NCBI RefSeq assembly: GCF_001417775.1 | Contig: NZ_BBZJ01000012.1 | Location: 186,001-250,000, forward strand | Reading direction: 5' to 3' | DNA from: Streptomyces sp. TP-A0356 | GTDB taxonomy: Bacteria > Actinomycetota > Actinomycetes > Streptomycetales > Streptomycetaceae | Length of the DNA: 64,000 nucleotides | Shown: positions 42,598 through 51,162 of the stretch, piece after piece | Layout of the letters: every line of letters begins with the position of its first letter | How positions within the stretch are numbered: position 1 is the stretch's first letter | Program-made: the position numbers and the translations under genes | The notes under the pieces: model-generated | What the model was told of the DNA's origin: nothing | Databases searched by the model: none | The model's input: only the letters and a program-made list of their open reading frames with translations

Positions 42598-43815
42598 ATG
42601 ACGTACGCACCACCGGGGGGCCTGTGGCTTCGGGCCGAGTCGTGGCGCGCCCTCGCCGGGCGCGCCCGGCTGCGTCTGCGGGCACGTATGTCCCCGTCGG
42701 CCGTCGACGCGCTGTTCGCGGCGGCCGTCTTCCTGGCGCAGACCGGGATGGCGCACGGCCACCTGCGCCAGCGCGGATGGACGGTGGTCGTCCTCACCGC
42801 CCTCATGGCCCTCCCGCTGGTGTGGCGGCGCCGGGCCCCGCTGCCGGTGTTCCTGGCCATGTCGGGGGTCGCGTTCGTCCAGTGGTGCGCCGGGCTGCGG
42901 ATGCCCGGGGACATCTCCCTGCTCATCGCGCTGTACACGGTGGCCGCGTACGCGCCGCGGCGGCGCACCTGGCTCGCCGTCGGAGTACTGGAGTGCGGTG
43001 CTCTCCTGGCGTCGGCGCGCTGGGCGCCCGAGGACCGTACGGTCGAGACGTTCGTGGCCCTGTCCGCGATGGTGGTGGCGGCCACGGTGATCGGGATGAA
43101 CATGCGCAGCAGACGCGCCCACCTGGCGTTCCTTGAGGAGCGTGCGGTGCGCCTGGAGCGGGAGCGGGACCAGCAGGCACAGCTCGCGGTGGCCGACGAG
43201 CGTTCCCGGATCGCCCGGGAGATGCACGACATCGTCACCCACAACCTGTCCGTGATGGTGGCGCTCGCCGACGGCGCCGTCTTCGCGCAGGACCACTCCC
43301 CGCAGCGGGCGACGGCCGCGATGCGGCAGGTGTCCACCACGGGGCGTCAGGCGATCACCGACATGCGCCGCTTCCTGGGAGTGCTGCGGGCCGACGAGCC
43401 GGACGCCCTGCGTCACCCGATGCCCCAGATCGCCCAGCTGGAGCCGCTGGCCGACCAGGTGCGGGCCGCCGGGCTGCCCACGCGGCTCGATGTCGCCGGC
43501 GATACCGCGGCCGTGCCGGTACCGGCACAGTTGACGGTGTACCGCATGGTCCAGGAGGCGCTCACCAACACCCTGAAGCACACCCCGCCGGGTACCCGGG
43601 CCGATGTCCAGGTGCGTTGCGATCCGCAGCGCATCACCGTCGACGTCACCGACGACGGGCCCGGGGCGAAGATCCCCGCCGGCACCCATGGGCAGGGGCT
43701 GCACGGGATGCGGGAGCGGGCGGCGGCCTACGGTGGCGAGTTCGCGGCGGGGCCGCGGCCGGAGGGCGGCTGGCACGTCCGCGCCGTACTCCTGCTGACC
43801 GGAAACGAAGCGTGA
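42598..43815 (+). CDS. NarL-type two-component sensor histidine kinase
   Basis: 405 residues. A membrane part of four or five helices (about 30-160) carries little periplasmic sequence, as in intramembrane-sensing kinases. HisKA_3 motif is REMHDIVTHNLSVMV (phospho-His), and the ATPase domain has VQEALTNTLKHTP (N box), DDGPGAK and GQGLHGMRERAAAYGG. It phosphorylates the LuxR-type regulator encoded immediately after it. Because the pair follows an ABC exporter, it probably senses the exporter's substrate or envelope damage. The ATG at 42598 has a weak ribosome site. Confidence 0.9.
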   Translation: MTYAPPGGLWLRAESWRALAGRARLRLRARMSPSAVDALFAAAVFLAQTGMAHGHLRQRGWTVVVLTALMALPLVWRRRAPLPVFLAMSGVAFVQWCAGLRMPGDISLLIALYTVAAYAPRRRTWLAVGVLECGALLASARWAPEDRTVETFVALSAMVVAATVIGMNMRSRRAHLAFLEERAVRLERERDQQAQLAVADERSRIAREMHDIVTHNLSVMVALADGAVFAQDHSPQRATAAMRQVSTTGRQAITDMRRFLGVLRADEPDALRHPMPQIAQLEPLADQVRAAGLPTRLDVAGDTAAVPVPAQLTVYRMVQEALTNTLKHTPPGTRADVQVRCDPQRITVDVTDDGPGAKIPAGTHGQGLHGMRERAAAYGGEFAAGPRPEGGWHVRAVLLLTGNEA

Positions 43816-43818
43816 GGC

Positions 43819-44484
43819 ATGACGATCAGAGTTCTGCTCGTCGACGACGAGCCATTGCTGCGTATGGCGTTCTCCATGGTGCTGGAGGCACAGGCCGACA
43901 TGGAGGCGGTCGGTGAGGCCGGGGACGGCGCCCAGGCCGTGCGCCTGGCCCGCGAGCTGGGGCCCGACGTCGTTCTGATGGACGTCCGTATGCCGGGCAC
44001 GGACGGCATCGAGGCGACCGAACGCATCGTGACTCAGTGCCCGGGGGCGAAGGTGCTGATCCTGACCACCTTCGACCTGGACGAGTACGCCTTCGCGGGG
44101 CTGCGCGCGGGGGCGTCGGGGTTCCTGCTCAAGAACGCGCTGCCCGAAGAGCTGCTGGCGGCGATCCGCTGTGTGGCGGCGGGGGACGCGGTGGTGGCGC
44201 CACGGATCACTCGGCGCCTGCTGGAGAACTTCGCCCACCAGTTGCCCGCCCAGTCCACGGGCGCCCGGGAGGACGAGCGCCTGGCCCGGATCACCGCCCG
44301 GGAGCGGGAGGTGCTGACGCAGGTGGGGCGCGGGCTGTCCAATGCGGAGATCGCCGAGACCCTGCACCTGGCGGAGGCGACCGTCAAGACGCATCTGAGC
44401 CGCATCCTGGTCAAGCTGGAGCTGCGCGACCGGGTGCAGGCGGTCGTGTTCGCGTACGAGACCCGGCTGGTACGGCCGAGTTGA
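43819..44484 (+). CDS. LuxR/NarL-family response regulator
   Basis: 221 residues. Receiver domain (1-120) with DDEP acidic pocket, phospho-Asp in VVLMDVRMPGTDG, Thr in LTTF and Lys in FLLKNALPEELL. The C-terminal LuxR helix-turn-helix is LTAREREVLTQVGRGLSNAE-like, with LHLAEATVKTHLSRILVKL. It lies 3 bases after the kinase gene, and probably controls the exporter operon. Confidence 0.93.
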   Translation: MTIRVLLVDDEPLLRMAFSMVLEAQADMEAVGEAGDGAQAVRLARELGPDVVLMDVRMPGTDGIEATERIVTQCPGAKVLILTTFDLDEYAFAGLRAGASGFLLKNALPEELLAAIRCVAAGDAVVAPRITRRLLENFAHQLPAQSTGAREDERLARITAREREVLTQVGRGLSNAEIAETLHLAEATVKTHLSRILVKLELRDRVQAVVFAYETRLVRPS

Positions 44485-44572
44485 CCGGGCCGCGCGGCTC
44501 AGCGGGCCGCGGCTGCGAGAATCGGGTCAGCACCGGTGGACGGCAGTCACACCACGGATCTTGGAGGAGCCT

Positions 44573-45592
44573 GTGCCGCCGACCTCGAGACCACTGCGGA
44601 GACTGGGCTTCCTGACCATCGGCCTGTTCGACGAGGCCGATCCGCGCCGCGGGCACGAGTCGACGCTGGAGATCATCGAACTCGGCGAGCGGCTCGGGTT
44701 CGACAGCGCGTGGGTGCGCCACCGTCATCTGCAGTACGGGATCTCCTCGCCCGTGGCCGTGCTCGCGGCCGCCTCCCAGCGCACGAGCCGGATCGAACTC
44801 GGCACGGCGGTGATCCCGCTGGGCTGGGAGAACCCGCTGCGGCTCGCCGAGGACCTGGCGACCGTCGACATCCTGTCCGGTGGCCGCCTCAACCCCGGGG
44901 TGAGTGTCGGTCCTCCGGCGCACTACGAGCAGGTCAAGCAGGCCCTGTATCCCGACACCGCCGAGGTGGAGGACTTCGGCCACGAGCGCGTGCGGCGGCT
45001 GCTCGACTTCGTGCGCGGAGAGCCCGCCACCGACTTCAGCGGCGTCGAGGGCTTCGAGGTGTTCTCCGGCCGGGTGCAGCCCCACTCCCCCGGCCTGGGC
45101 AGGCGGATGTGGTACGGCGGCGGGAGTCTGCGCTCGGCCCGGTGGGCGGGCGAACACGGGATGAACCTGCTGACCAGCAGCGTCGTCAAGGCCGAGGAGT
45201 CGCAGGACTTCGCCGAGGTCCAGCTCTCGCACATCCGCGCCTTCCGCGCCCAGCACCCCGACGGCGACCGCGCACGCGTCTCGCAGGGGCTGGTCGTCAT
45301 CCCCACCGACAGCGCGTCGGCCGAGCAGCGTGCCAAGTACGAGGCGTACGCGGCGAAGCGGTTGCCGCGCACGGCCACGCCGCAGGGTCCGGCGCGGATG
45401 ATGTTCGCGCCGGACCTGGTCGGGCCGTCCGGTCGGATCGCCGAACAGCTGTATGCGCACGCCGCGTTCCGGGAGGTGGACGAGGTGGCGTTCGCGCTGC
45501 CGTTCACCTTCGAGCACGAGGACTACCTACAGATCCTCACGGACGTCGCGACCCGACTGGGTCCGGCGCTCGGCTGGCGGCCGGCCGGCTGA
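44573..45592 (+). CDS. LLM class F420/flavin-dependent oxidoreductase
   Basis: 339 residues, luciferase-like monooxygenase TIM barrel. The N-terminus RLGFLTIGLFD and segments GFDSAWVRHRH, RTSRIELGTAVIPLGWENP, DLATVDILSGGRLNPGVSVG are typical of the luciferase-like family. In actinobacteria the cofactor is often FMN or F420. The substrate is unknown. The GTG at 44573 was chosen because GGAGGAG ends four bases upstream; a TTG at 44561 is in frame. Confidence 0.85.
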   Translation: MPPTSRPLRRLGFLTIGLFDEADPRRGHESTLEIIELGERLGFDSAWVRHRHLQYGISSPVAVLAAASQRTSRIELGTAVIPLGWENPLRLAEDLATVDILSGGRLNPGVSVGPPAHYEQVKQALYPDTAEVEDFGHERVRRLLDFVRGEPATDFSGVEGFEVFSGRVQPHSPGLGRRMWYGGGSLRSARWAGEHGMNLLTSSVVKAEESQDFAEVQLSHIRAFRAQHPDGDRARVSQGLVVIPTDSASAEQRAKYEAYAAKRLPRTATPQGPARMMFAPDLVGPSGRIAEQLYAHAAFREVDEVAFALPFTFEHEDYLQILTDVATRLGPALGWRPAG

Positions 45593-45615
45593 ACGCCTCG
45601 TGGCGGACCCGGCCG

Positions 45616-46944
45616 TCAGGCGGACAGCAGCCCGCGCCCCAGCCAGTCCGAGGAGTCCCGCACGCCCGGCAGGGCGAAGAAGTATCCGCCCCCGGTCGGG
45701 GAGATGTAGTCGACGAGGGGCTCGTCGATGAGACGGGTCTGCGTGGCCTCGAACTGGCGCTGGACGTCCTGCTGGTAGCAGCAGAAGACGAGCCCCATGT
45801 CGAGGTTGCCGACGTTGTCGACGCCCCGGTCGTAGTTGTAACCCCGGCGCAGGATGCGGGAGTTCTCGGTCTTGGCGGTACGGGGGTTGGCGAGGCGGAT
45901 GTGGGCGTCGAGCGGGATCGCGGTGCCGTGCGGGTCCTTGGCGTAGTTGGGGGTGTCGGTCTCGCCGACGCCGTCCAGCGGCGCGCCGGTGTCCTTGCGG
46001 CGGCCGAACATCTTCTCCTGCTCGGTCAGCGAGACCCGGTCCCAGAACTCGACGAGCATGCGGATGATCCGGATGACCTGGTAGCTGCCGCCGGTCGCCC
46101 ACGCGGGCTCGCCCTGTCCCTCGCCCACCCAGATCAGACGGTTCATCTCACGGGAGGAGGCGACGTCGGGGTTGGCTATGCCGTCCTTGAATCCGAGCAG
46201 GTTGCGCTGGGCGCCGGTGGGGCGGGGCGTGTTCTGGAAGCCGTCGATGCGCCACTTGATCTGCATCGCGCCGCGGGTGTGCCGGGCGATGTCGCGCAGC
46301 GCGTGCAGCACGGCGTCCTGGCTGGCGGCGCAGATCTGCAGCGACAGGTCGCCGTGGCACTCGGCCGCCTGGAGGTTGTCGTTGGGGAACGTGCGCATCG
46401 GGCCGAGCAGGCGCGGCTTGGCCCTGGCGAGGCCGTAGCGGTCGTCGAAGAGCGAGGCGCCCACGCCGACGGTGACGGTGAGTCCGTCGGCGGGGACCTC
46501 GGGTCCGAGGATGCCGTTGTCGGAGGGCGGGGCGCCCACGCCCAGGTCCTCGGGGGTGCCCCCGGAGGTGAGGAAGCGGGCCCGCTCGGTGATGGTCCGC
46601 AGCAGGTCGGCGAGTTCCTTGCGGCTCTCGGCGATGACGTTGAAGGAGACGAAGGTGGCCGCCGCCGGGGCGGGGGTGATGATGCCCGCCTGGTGGGCGC
46701 CGTGGAAGGGGACCTTGGCGGCGCCCGCGGTGTCCGCGGCGCGGGCCTCGGTGGTGCCCGACTGGCTGAGGGCGAGGCCGCCGCCGGCCAGGACCGCGCC
46801 CGCGGCCCCGGCGCCCAGGGCCGTCTTCACGAAGGAGCGGCGGCCGGCACCGGCGGGACAGCCACCCTGCGGGGCGGACGTTTCGGCGGACGGCATGGAG
46901 CGGTTCCCTTCGGTGCGTACGTTCTCGGCGCGCTGTGCGGTCAT
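45616..46944 (-). CDS. efeB: Dyp-type peroxidase EfeB (iron uptake)
   Basis: 442 residues from ATG 46944. A twin-arginine signal ([17 protein letters not shown]) exports the folded heme enzyme. The DyP domain shows the GxxDG motif in [12 protein letters not shown] (catalytic Asp) and the proximal His in [11 protein letters not shown]. In EfeUOB it acts outside the membrane to oxidise Fe(II) or release iron from heme. The start overlaps the EfeUO stop (TGATG). An ATG at 46896 with GAAGGG upstream is an equally good start. It is second in the operon after the fused efeUO. Confidence 0.92.
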   Translation of the reverse strand: MTAQRAENVRTEGNRSMPSAETSAPQGGCPAGAGRRSFVKTALGAGAAGAVLAGGGLALSQSGTTEARAADTAGAAKVPFHGAHQAGIITPAPAAATFVSFNVIAESRKELADLLRTITERARFLTSGGTPEDLGVGAPPSDNGILGPEVPADGLTVTVGVGASLFDDRYGLARAKPRLLGPMRTFPNDNLQAAECHGDLSLQICAASQDAVLHALRDIARHTRGAMQIKWRIDGFQNTPRPTGAQRNLLGFKDGIANPDVASSREMNRLIWVGEGQGEPAWATGGSYQVIRIIRMLVEFWDRVSLTEQEKMFGRRKDTGAPLDGVGETDTPNYAKDPHGTAIPLDAHIRLANPRTAKTENSRILRRGYNYDRGVDNVGNLDMGLVFCCYQQDVQRQFEATQTRLIDEPLVDYISPTGGGYFFALPGVRDSSDWLGRGLLSA

Positions 46945-49295
46945 CAGGCGGACTTCCGGATCTCAAGCAGGTCCGGAACGGGGGCGAGGTCCTCAAGGAG
47001 CTGTCCGGTGGCCCCGTTGAGATGAGCTCGGGTGGTCTCGTCGAGTCCGTCCACGGGGGTCCAGGAGTCGCCGTGGTGCGCGGCGTCGAGCAGCTTCTGC
47101 ACCCGGGCGATGTCCGCGTCGACGGTGGGCAGGAGGCGCGGGGCGCGGGTGGTCAGCAGCGGCTTGAGGACCGTGAGGAGCTCGCGCGTGCCGGCCAGGT
47201 TGGCGTCCGCTGTGGCCAGTCCGGTGCCGCTGCCCTGGTCGGTGTCGCCGGTCAGCTCGAACTGAAGGGTGTTCTCCAGGATCTCGTGGGCGCGCAGGGG
47301 CAGGTCGCCGGGTTCGAAGTTCTGGGTGGGGAAGGCCTTCTGCAGGCCCACGGTGTCGTCGGCGAGCTGCTGCGCGGGGGCCTTGAGCTGGTCGGCGGAC
47401 TGTCCGTGCCACAGCCCGTACTCGACGCGGTGGAATCCGGTGAAGTCCTTGTCGTTCACACCGCCGGGATGGCCGTCGGCGCGGCCGTTGATCTTCTTGT
47501 CGAAGTCCTCGAAGGTGCCGTAGGCGGCGCCGAGCGAGGAGTAGGTGCGGTGCGCGGTCAGCCAGTCGGTGCGGGCGGCGTCGAGGTGGTTGGCGGCGAT
47601 GTCGTCGCTGAGCTTGCGGGTCTGGGTGACGAGGGTGGCCAGGCCCTGGCTGACGTACGTCCGGTACGCGGTGAGGGGCGCGGCGAGGTCCTTCTCGGAG
47701 ACCGGGACGACCGCCTTGGCCCCGGCGCCGCCGCTGACGCGGATCGCCTTGGAGGTGACGGCCTGGCCGCCGGTGGGCACACAGCGCCAGGCGTAGGTGC
47801 CTCCGGCGACGGTGGCGACGAGGTCGCGGGTGGTGCCGGGCGCCAGGCCCTCTATCTCCCCGTAGACCGCGTTGGTGGCCGGATCGACGAGGTACACCTC
47901 GGAGGTCTTGCCCCCGGTGTTGTGCATCTGGAAGGTCTGCCGGCCGGTCCTGGGCGCGGTGAACCCCTTGCCGCACTCGGTCTCGGAGACCGCCACGGTC
48001 TGGGAGCCGGCGGGCTTGGAGCCGCTGAGGGCGACGACCAGTCCGGCGACCACGGCGGGAACGGCGACGACGGCGGCGGGGACCACCCAGGCGGGGCGGC
48101 GGCGTGCGGAGGCGCCGGGGTGCGGCTGCCGCGTCCGCCCTGCGGGCTCGGGCCCGGGCTCCGGCGTCTTCGCGGCGGGTTCGTCCGGTGCCTTGCCCGC
48201 GGGCCCGTCCGGTGCCTCGGCGGCGGCCTTCGCGTCGTCCGCCGCGACGGCAGGCGACTCGTCCATCGCGGCAGCAGGTGACTCGTCGGCCGCGATCGCA
48301 GGCGACTCGACCGCCGCGGCAACAGACGACTCGACCGCCGTGACGGCAGGCGACGCGGCCGTCTCCGCGGCGGCCTTCGGCGCGTCCGCGTCCGTGGCCG
48401 TGTCCATGCCCGTGGTCGCGTCCGCGGCCGGCTTCGGCGTGTCCGCCTTGGCGGCGGGCTCGGTCCTGGCCGCCGGGGTGCGGGTGCCGAGGACGCCGCG
48501 TACGAACAGCGTCATGACCACGGCGAGATAGGCGACGTAGGACCCGATCTGCAGCCACGTCATCGTCGGCGTCAGATTGAACACGCCCTGCACGAGGGTG
48601 CTGTACCAGGAACCGGCGTCGATGCTGCCGCTGAGGTCGACGGCGTAGGCGGTCTTGCCGGGCAGGACCCCGCCCTCCTGCAGATCGCGCAGGCCGTAGC
48701 CGAGGACCCCGGCGGCGATCACGATGAGGACGGCGCCGGTGACGGTGAAGAACTTCGTCAGGTTGATCTTCAGGACACGGCGGTAGAGGCCCCAGCACAG
48801 GCCGGCCGCGAGGACGAGACCGACGCCGGCACCGGCCATCGGGCCCGCGGACTCGCCCGCCGCGCGGGCCGTGGTCCACAGGAACAGGGCGGTCTCCAGG
48901 CCCTCACGGCCCACCGCGAGGAACGAGGTCAGGATCAGCATGCCCGCGCCCATCGCGAGCGCCCCGGTGACCTTCTCCTTGATCTCGCCGGAGAGACTGC
49001 GGGCCGAGCGACGCATCCAGAACACCATCGCGGTGACGAACGCGACGGCGATCACGCTGAGGGTGCCGCCGAACGCCTCCTGGGCGGTGGCCGACAGGGA
49101 CGCCGCGGTGAAGGTCAGGACCGCGCCGAAACTCATGGCGAGCGCGATCGCGGCCAGTACGCCGGTCCAGACCTGCGACAGCCGGGATTTCGCACCGGCC
49201 CGTACGAGAGTCGCGATCAAGATGGAGACGATGAGTCCGCCTTCGAGCCCCTCCCTCAGTCCGATGAGAAAGCTCGGAAACGCGTCATCCCACAT
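46944..49295 (-). CDS. efeUO: Fused EfeU iron permease and EfeO iron-binding protein
   Basis: 783 residues. Residues about 1-280 are a seven-helix FTR1/EfeU permease with both REGLE iron motifs ([20 protein letters not shown]). Residues about 290-440 are a low-complexity Ala/Pro/Glu linker with repeats of AVAAxESPA type. An additional membrane helix ([20 protein letters not shown]) is followed by a cupredoxin-like EfeO N-domain and an imelysin/M75 domain (SKKxx-like linker, [32 protein letters not shown]). EfeU and EfeO are usually separate genes. ATG 49295 follows GGGGAGGG and fits the normal EfeU start. An iron-box-like palindrome lies 44 bases upstream. Confidence 0.92.
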   Translation of the reverse strand: MWDDAFPSFLIGLREGLEGGLIVSILIATLVRAGAKSRLSQVWTGVLAAIALAMSFGAVLTFTAASLSATAQEAFGGTLSVIAVAFVTAMVFWMRRSARSLSGEIKEKVTGALAMGAGMLILTSFLAVGREGLETALFLWTTARAAGESAGPMAGAGVGLVLAAGLCWGLYRRVLKINLTKFFTVTGAVLIVIAAGVLGYGLRDLQEGGVLPGKTAYAVDLSGSIDAGSWYSTLVQGVFNLTPTMTWLQIGSYVAYLAVVMTLFVRGVLGTRTPAARTEPAAKADTPKPAADATTGMDTATDADAPKAAAETAASPAVTAVESSVAAAVESPAIAADESPAAAMDESPAVAADDAKAAAEAPDGPAGKAPDEPAAKTPEPGPEPAGRTRQPHPGASARRRPAWVVPAAVVAVPAVVAGLVVALSGSKPAGSQTVAVSETECGKGFTAPRTGRQTFQMHNTGGKTSEVYLVDPATNAVYGEIEGLAPGTTRDLVATVAGGTYAWRCVPTGGQAVTSKAIRVSGGAGAKAVVPVSEKDLAAPLTAYRTYVSQGLATLVTQTRKLSDDIAANHLDAARTDWLTAHRTYSSLGAAYGTFEDFDKKINGRADGHPGGVNDKDFTGFHRVEYGLWHGQSADQLKAPAQQLADDTVGLQKAFPTQNFEPGDLPLRAHEILENTLQFELTGDTDQGSGTGLATADANLAGTRELLTVLKPLLTTRAPRLLPTVDADIARVQKLLDAAHHGDSWTPVDGLDETTRAHLNGATGQLLEDLAPVPDLLEIRKSA

Positions 49296-49338
49296 GCGGC
49301 CCTCCCCGACATGCCCCCCGCCGACGGTCGCGCAGGTT

Positions 49339-49358
49339 AGCGAAGGCATGCCTTACTT
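49339..49358 (-). promoter_or_regulatory. Iron-box-like palindrome upstream of efeUO
   Basis: AGCGAAGGCATGCCTTACTT shares the core AAGGCATGCCTTA with the site before fprA (33819-33838). Position and gene function suggest an iron-responsive DtxR-family operator. Confidence 0.6.
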
Positions 49359-49543
49359 ATGCCGAACCATCATGACGACAGGCGTGTATCCAATTGCCCA
49401 TGAAAAGGCAATGGAAAGGCAAAGGGACCGCCCAGAGGGGGACACTCTGGTCATCCGTACGCGGCTTGTGTGATCTTTCGCACGGGCGACGGACGGGCGA
49501 TGCTGTCCCCGCAAGGCCCGCACGCACGACGGACGGAGCCCGT

Positions 49544-50494
49544 ATGACGACGGACAGCGTTACCGGGGTCGAGGTCAGGCCCGTGGCCGGCCACATCGGC
49601 GCCGAGATCACCGGGGTCGACCTGGCCGACGACCTGGACGACGCGGTCGTGGCCGTGATCCGGTCGGCTGTGCTGCGCTGGAAGGTGGTGTTCTTCCGGG
49701 ACCAGAAGCTGGACCACGCCGCGCACATCGCGCTGGCCCGCCGGTTCGGCGACCCCGTCGTCCTGGGCAAGCGCGGCAGCGCCTCGCCGCGGGACTTCCC
49801 CGAGGTGGAGACCACGGCCGACCGGCTGGAGCTGGGCGGGCGCTACGGAATGGACCACGACGAGTGGCTGACGCGCAGGCGGCACTCCCTGCTGCGCGGC
49901 TGGCACTGCGACCACGGCGCCCGCGTCGATCCACCCGCCGCGACCATCCTGCGCGCCGAGAGCGTGCCGCCGTACGGGGGCGACACGCAGTGGTCCAATC
50001 TGGCCGCCGCCTACTCGGGCCTCTCGGGCCCTGTCCGCGCCTTCGCCGACGGACTGCGCGCCGAGCACCGGCTGGGCGTCGGCTACCAGGCGCGGCCCGG
50101 CGACGACGCCTACCTCAGGCACCTCCTGGACCACCAGACGGCGACGGAACACCCGCTCGTGCGGGTGCACCCCGAGACGGGCGAACGGGTGCTGTTCGTC
50201 AACGGCTACTACGTCGAGCAGATCCTCGGCCTCTCGCGCGCCGAGAGCGCCCACGTCCTGCAGATGCTCCTGGAGCAGGCCACGCGTCCCGAATACACGG
50301 TCCGCTTCCGCTGGGAGCCCGGCAGCGTCGCCTTCTGGGACAACCGAGCCACCATCCATCTCGCCCCCAGCGACCTCGTCACCCCCGGGCACCCCCGGAT
50401 CATGCACCGGGTGATGCTCGCGGGGGACGTCCCGGTGGGCCCGGACGGGACGCCCTCGGCCCCGATCACCGGCACCGAACCCGGCCGCTGGTGA
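49544..50494 (+). CDS. TauD/TfdA-family Fe(II)/2-oxoglutarate dioxygenase
   Basis: 316 residues. The opening VEVRPVAGHIGAEITGVDL is the TauD start. The iron facial triad is His and Asp in GWHCDHGARV (HxD) and the distal His in RIMHRVMLAGD; the 2-oxoglutarate-binding Arg lies just beyond. It is expected to hydroxylate sulfonates or another small acid to release sulfite or modify amino-acid-derived substrates. ATG at 49544 follows GGACGGAGC. It reads divergently from efeUO and converges on a cupin gene across a strong hairpin. Confidence 0.9.
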   Translation: MTTDSVTGVEVRPVAGHIGAEITGVDLADDLDDAVVAVIRSAVLRWKVVFFRDQKLDHAAHIALARRFGDPVVLGKRGSASPRDFPEVETTADRLELGGRYGMDHDEWLTRRRHSLLRGWHCDHGARVDPPAATILRAESVPPYGGDTQWSNLAAAYSGLSGPVRAFADGLRAEHRLGVGYQARPGDDAYLRHLLDHQTATEHPLVRVHPETGERVLFVNGYYVEQILGLSRAESAHVLQMLLEQATRPEYTVRFRWEPGSVAFWDNRATIHLAPSDLVTPGHPRIMHRVMLAGDVPVGPDGTPSAPITGTEPGRW

Positions 50495-50499
50495 CAGAG

Positions 50500-50559
50500 C
50501 CCTCGTACGACGGGGACGCGCCGCGCGGCTGGTGCGGCACGTCCCCGTCGTCACGAGGG
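50500..50559. terminator. Long bidirectional terminator hairpin
   Basis: CCCTCGT-ACGACGGGGACG pairs with CGTCCCCGTCGT-ACGAGGG (one base bulge) around a 20-base loop, between the convergent dioxygenase and cupin genes. Confidence 0.8.
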
Positions 50560-50575
50560 GCCTCGTCCGGCCCGG

Positions 50576-50941
50576 CTATCCCTGGGGCCCCTTCGCGTAG
50601 TCCTGTGCCATCGGGCCCGCGAAGTCCAGGACCACCACCGGCTCGTCGCCCTCGACCCATGCGTCGTGTCCGGCCGAGCACACGAAGACATCGCCGGGCC
50701 CGGCCTCGCCCTCGGTCCCGTCGTCCATACGGATGTGCAGGCGTCCCCGGACGACGTAGCCGTTGTGGGCGAACTCGCAGCTCTCCGTGCCGGCGATCGG
50801 GGCGACGGACTCGGACCAGCGCCAGCCGGGCTCGAACGTCCCTACGGCGAAGTCAAGTCCGGTCAGGTGGACGGCGTCCAGGTGACCGCGGGGGAAATCG
50901 CGCCGCTCGTCCGGCTTGTCGGCTGCCTTCACCTCGAACAT
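50576..50941 (-). CDS. Cupin domain protein
   Basis: 121 residues, single double-stranded beta-helix cupin. Metal region: FEPGWRWSESVAPIAGTESCEF (split by me; His ligands of the classical motif 1 partly replaced) and motif 2 PGDVFVCSAGHDAWVEGDE (His). The usual GxHxHxxxxE is not present in full, so metal binding is uncertain. It may bind a small ligand or be an enzyme subunit. ATG at 50941 follows GGGAGCTGTC. Confidence 0.82.
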   Translation of the reverse strand: MFEVKAADKPDERRDFPRGHLDAVHLTGLDFAVGTFEPGWRWSESVAPIAGTESCEFAHNGYVVRGRLHIRMDDGTEGEAGPGDVFVCSAGHDAWVEGDEPVVVLDFAGPMAQDYAKGPQG

Positions 50942-51162
50942 GACAGCTCCCTGCGTAGTGACCGGCTCCTACCACCCCATCGTCCGCCCGTCCACCCGGA
51001 GCCGCCATCGGAGGCGGGTGCGCCGGACCCGTACTCCCGCTCCCTGTGGGTTCCTTGTTCCGTTTCCGGCACGTCACGCGGCGGCGTGGGCTAGATTCGA
51101 GCACCGCCGATCCCGCATCCATCGGCGACGTCGCAGGACAGGAAAGGCTCGGGGAACGGCGC

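Noticed and set aside
50928..51162. Upstream start for the acyl-CoA synthetase at 51046
   Set aside because: No ribosome site and Arg-rich, non-conserved residues; ATG 51163 with GGGGAA fits better.
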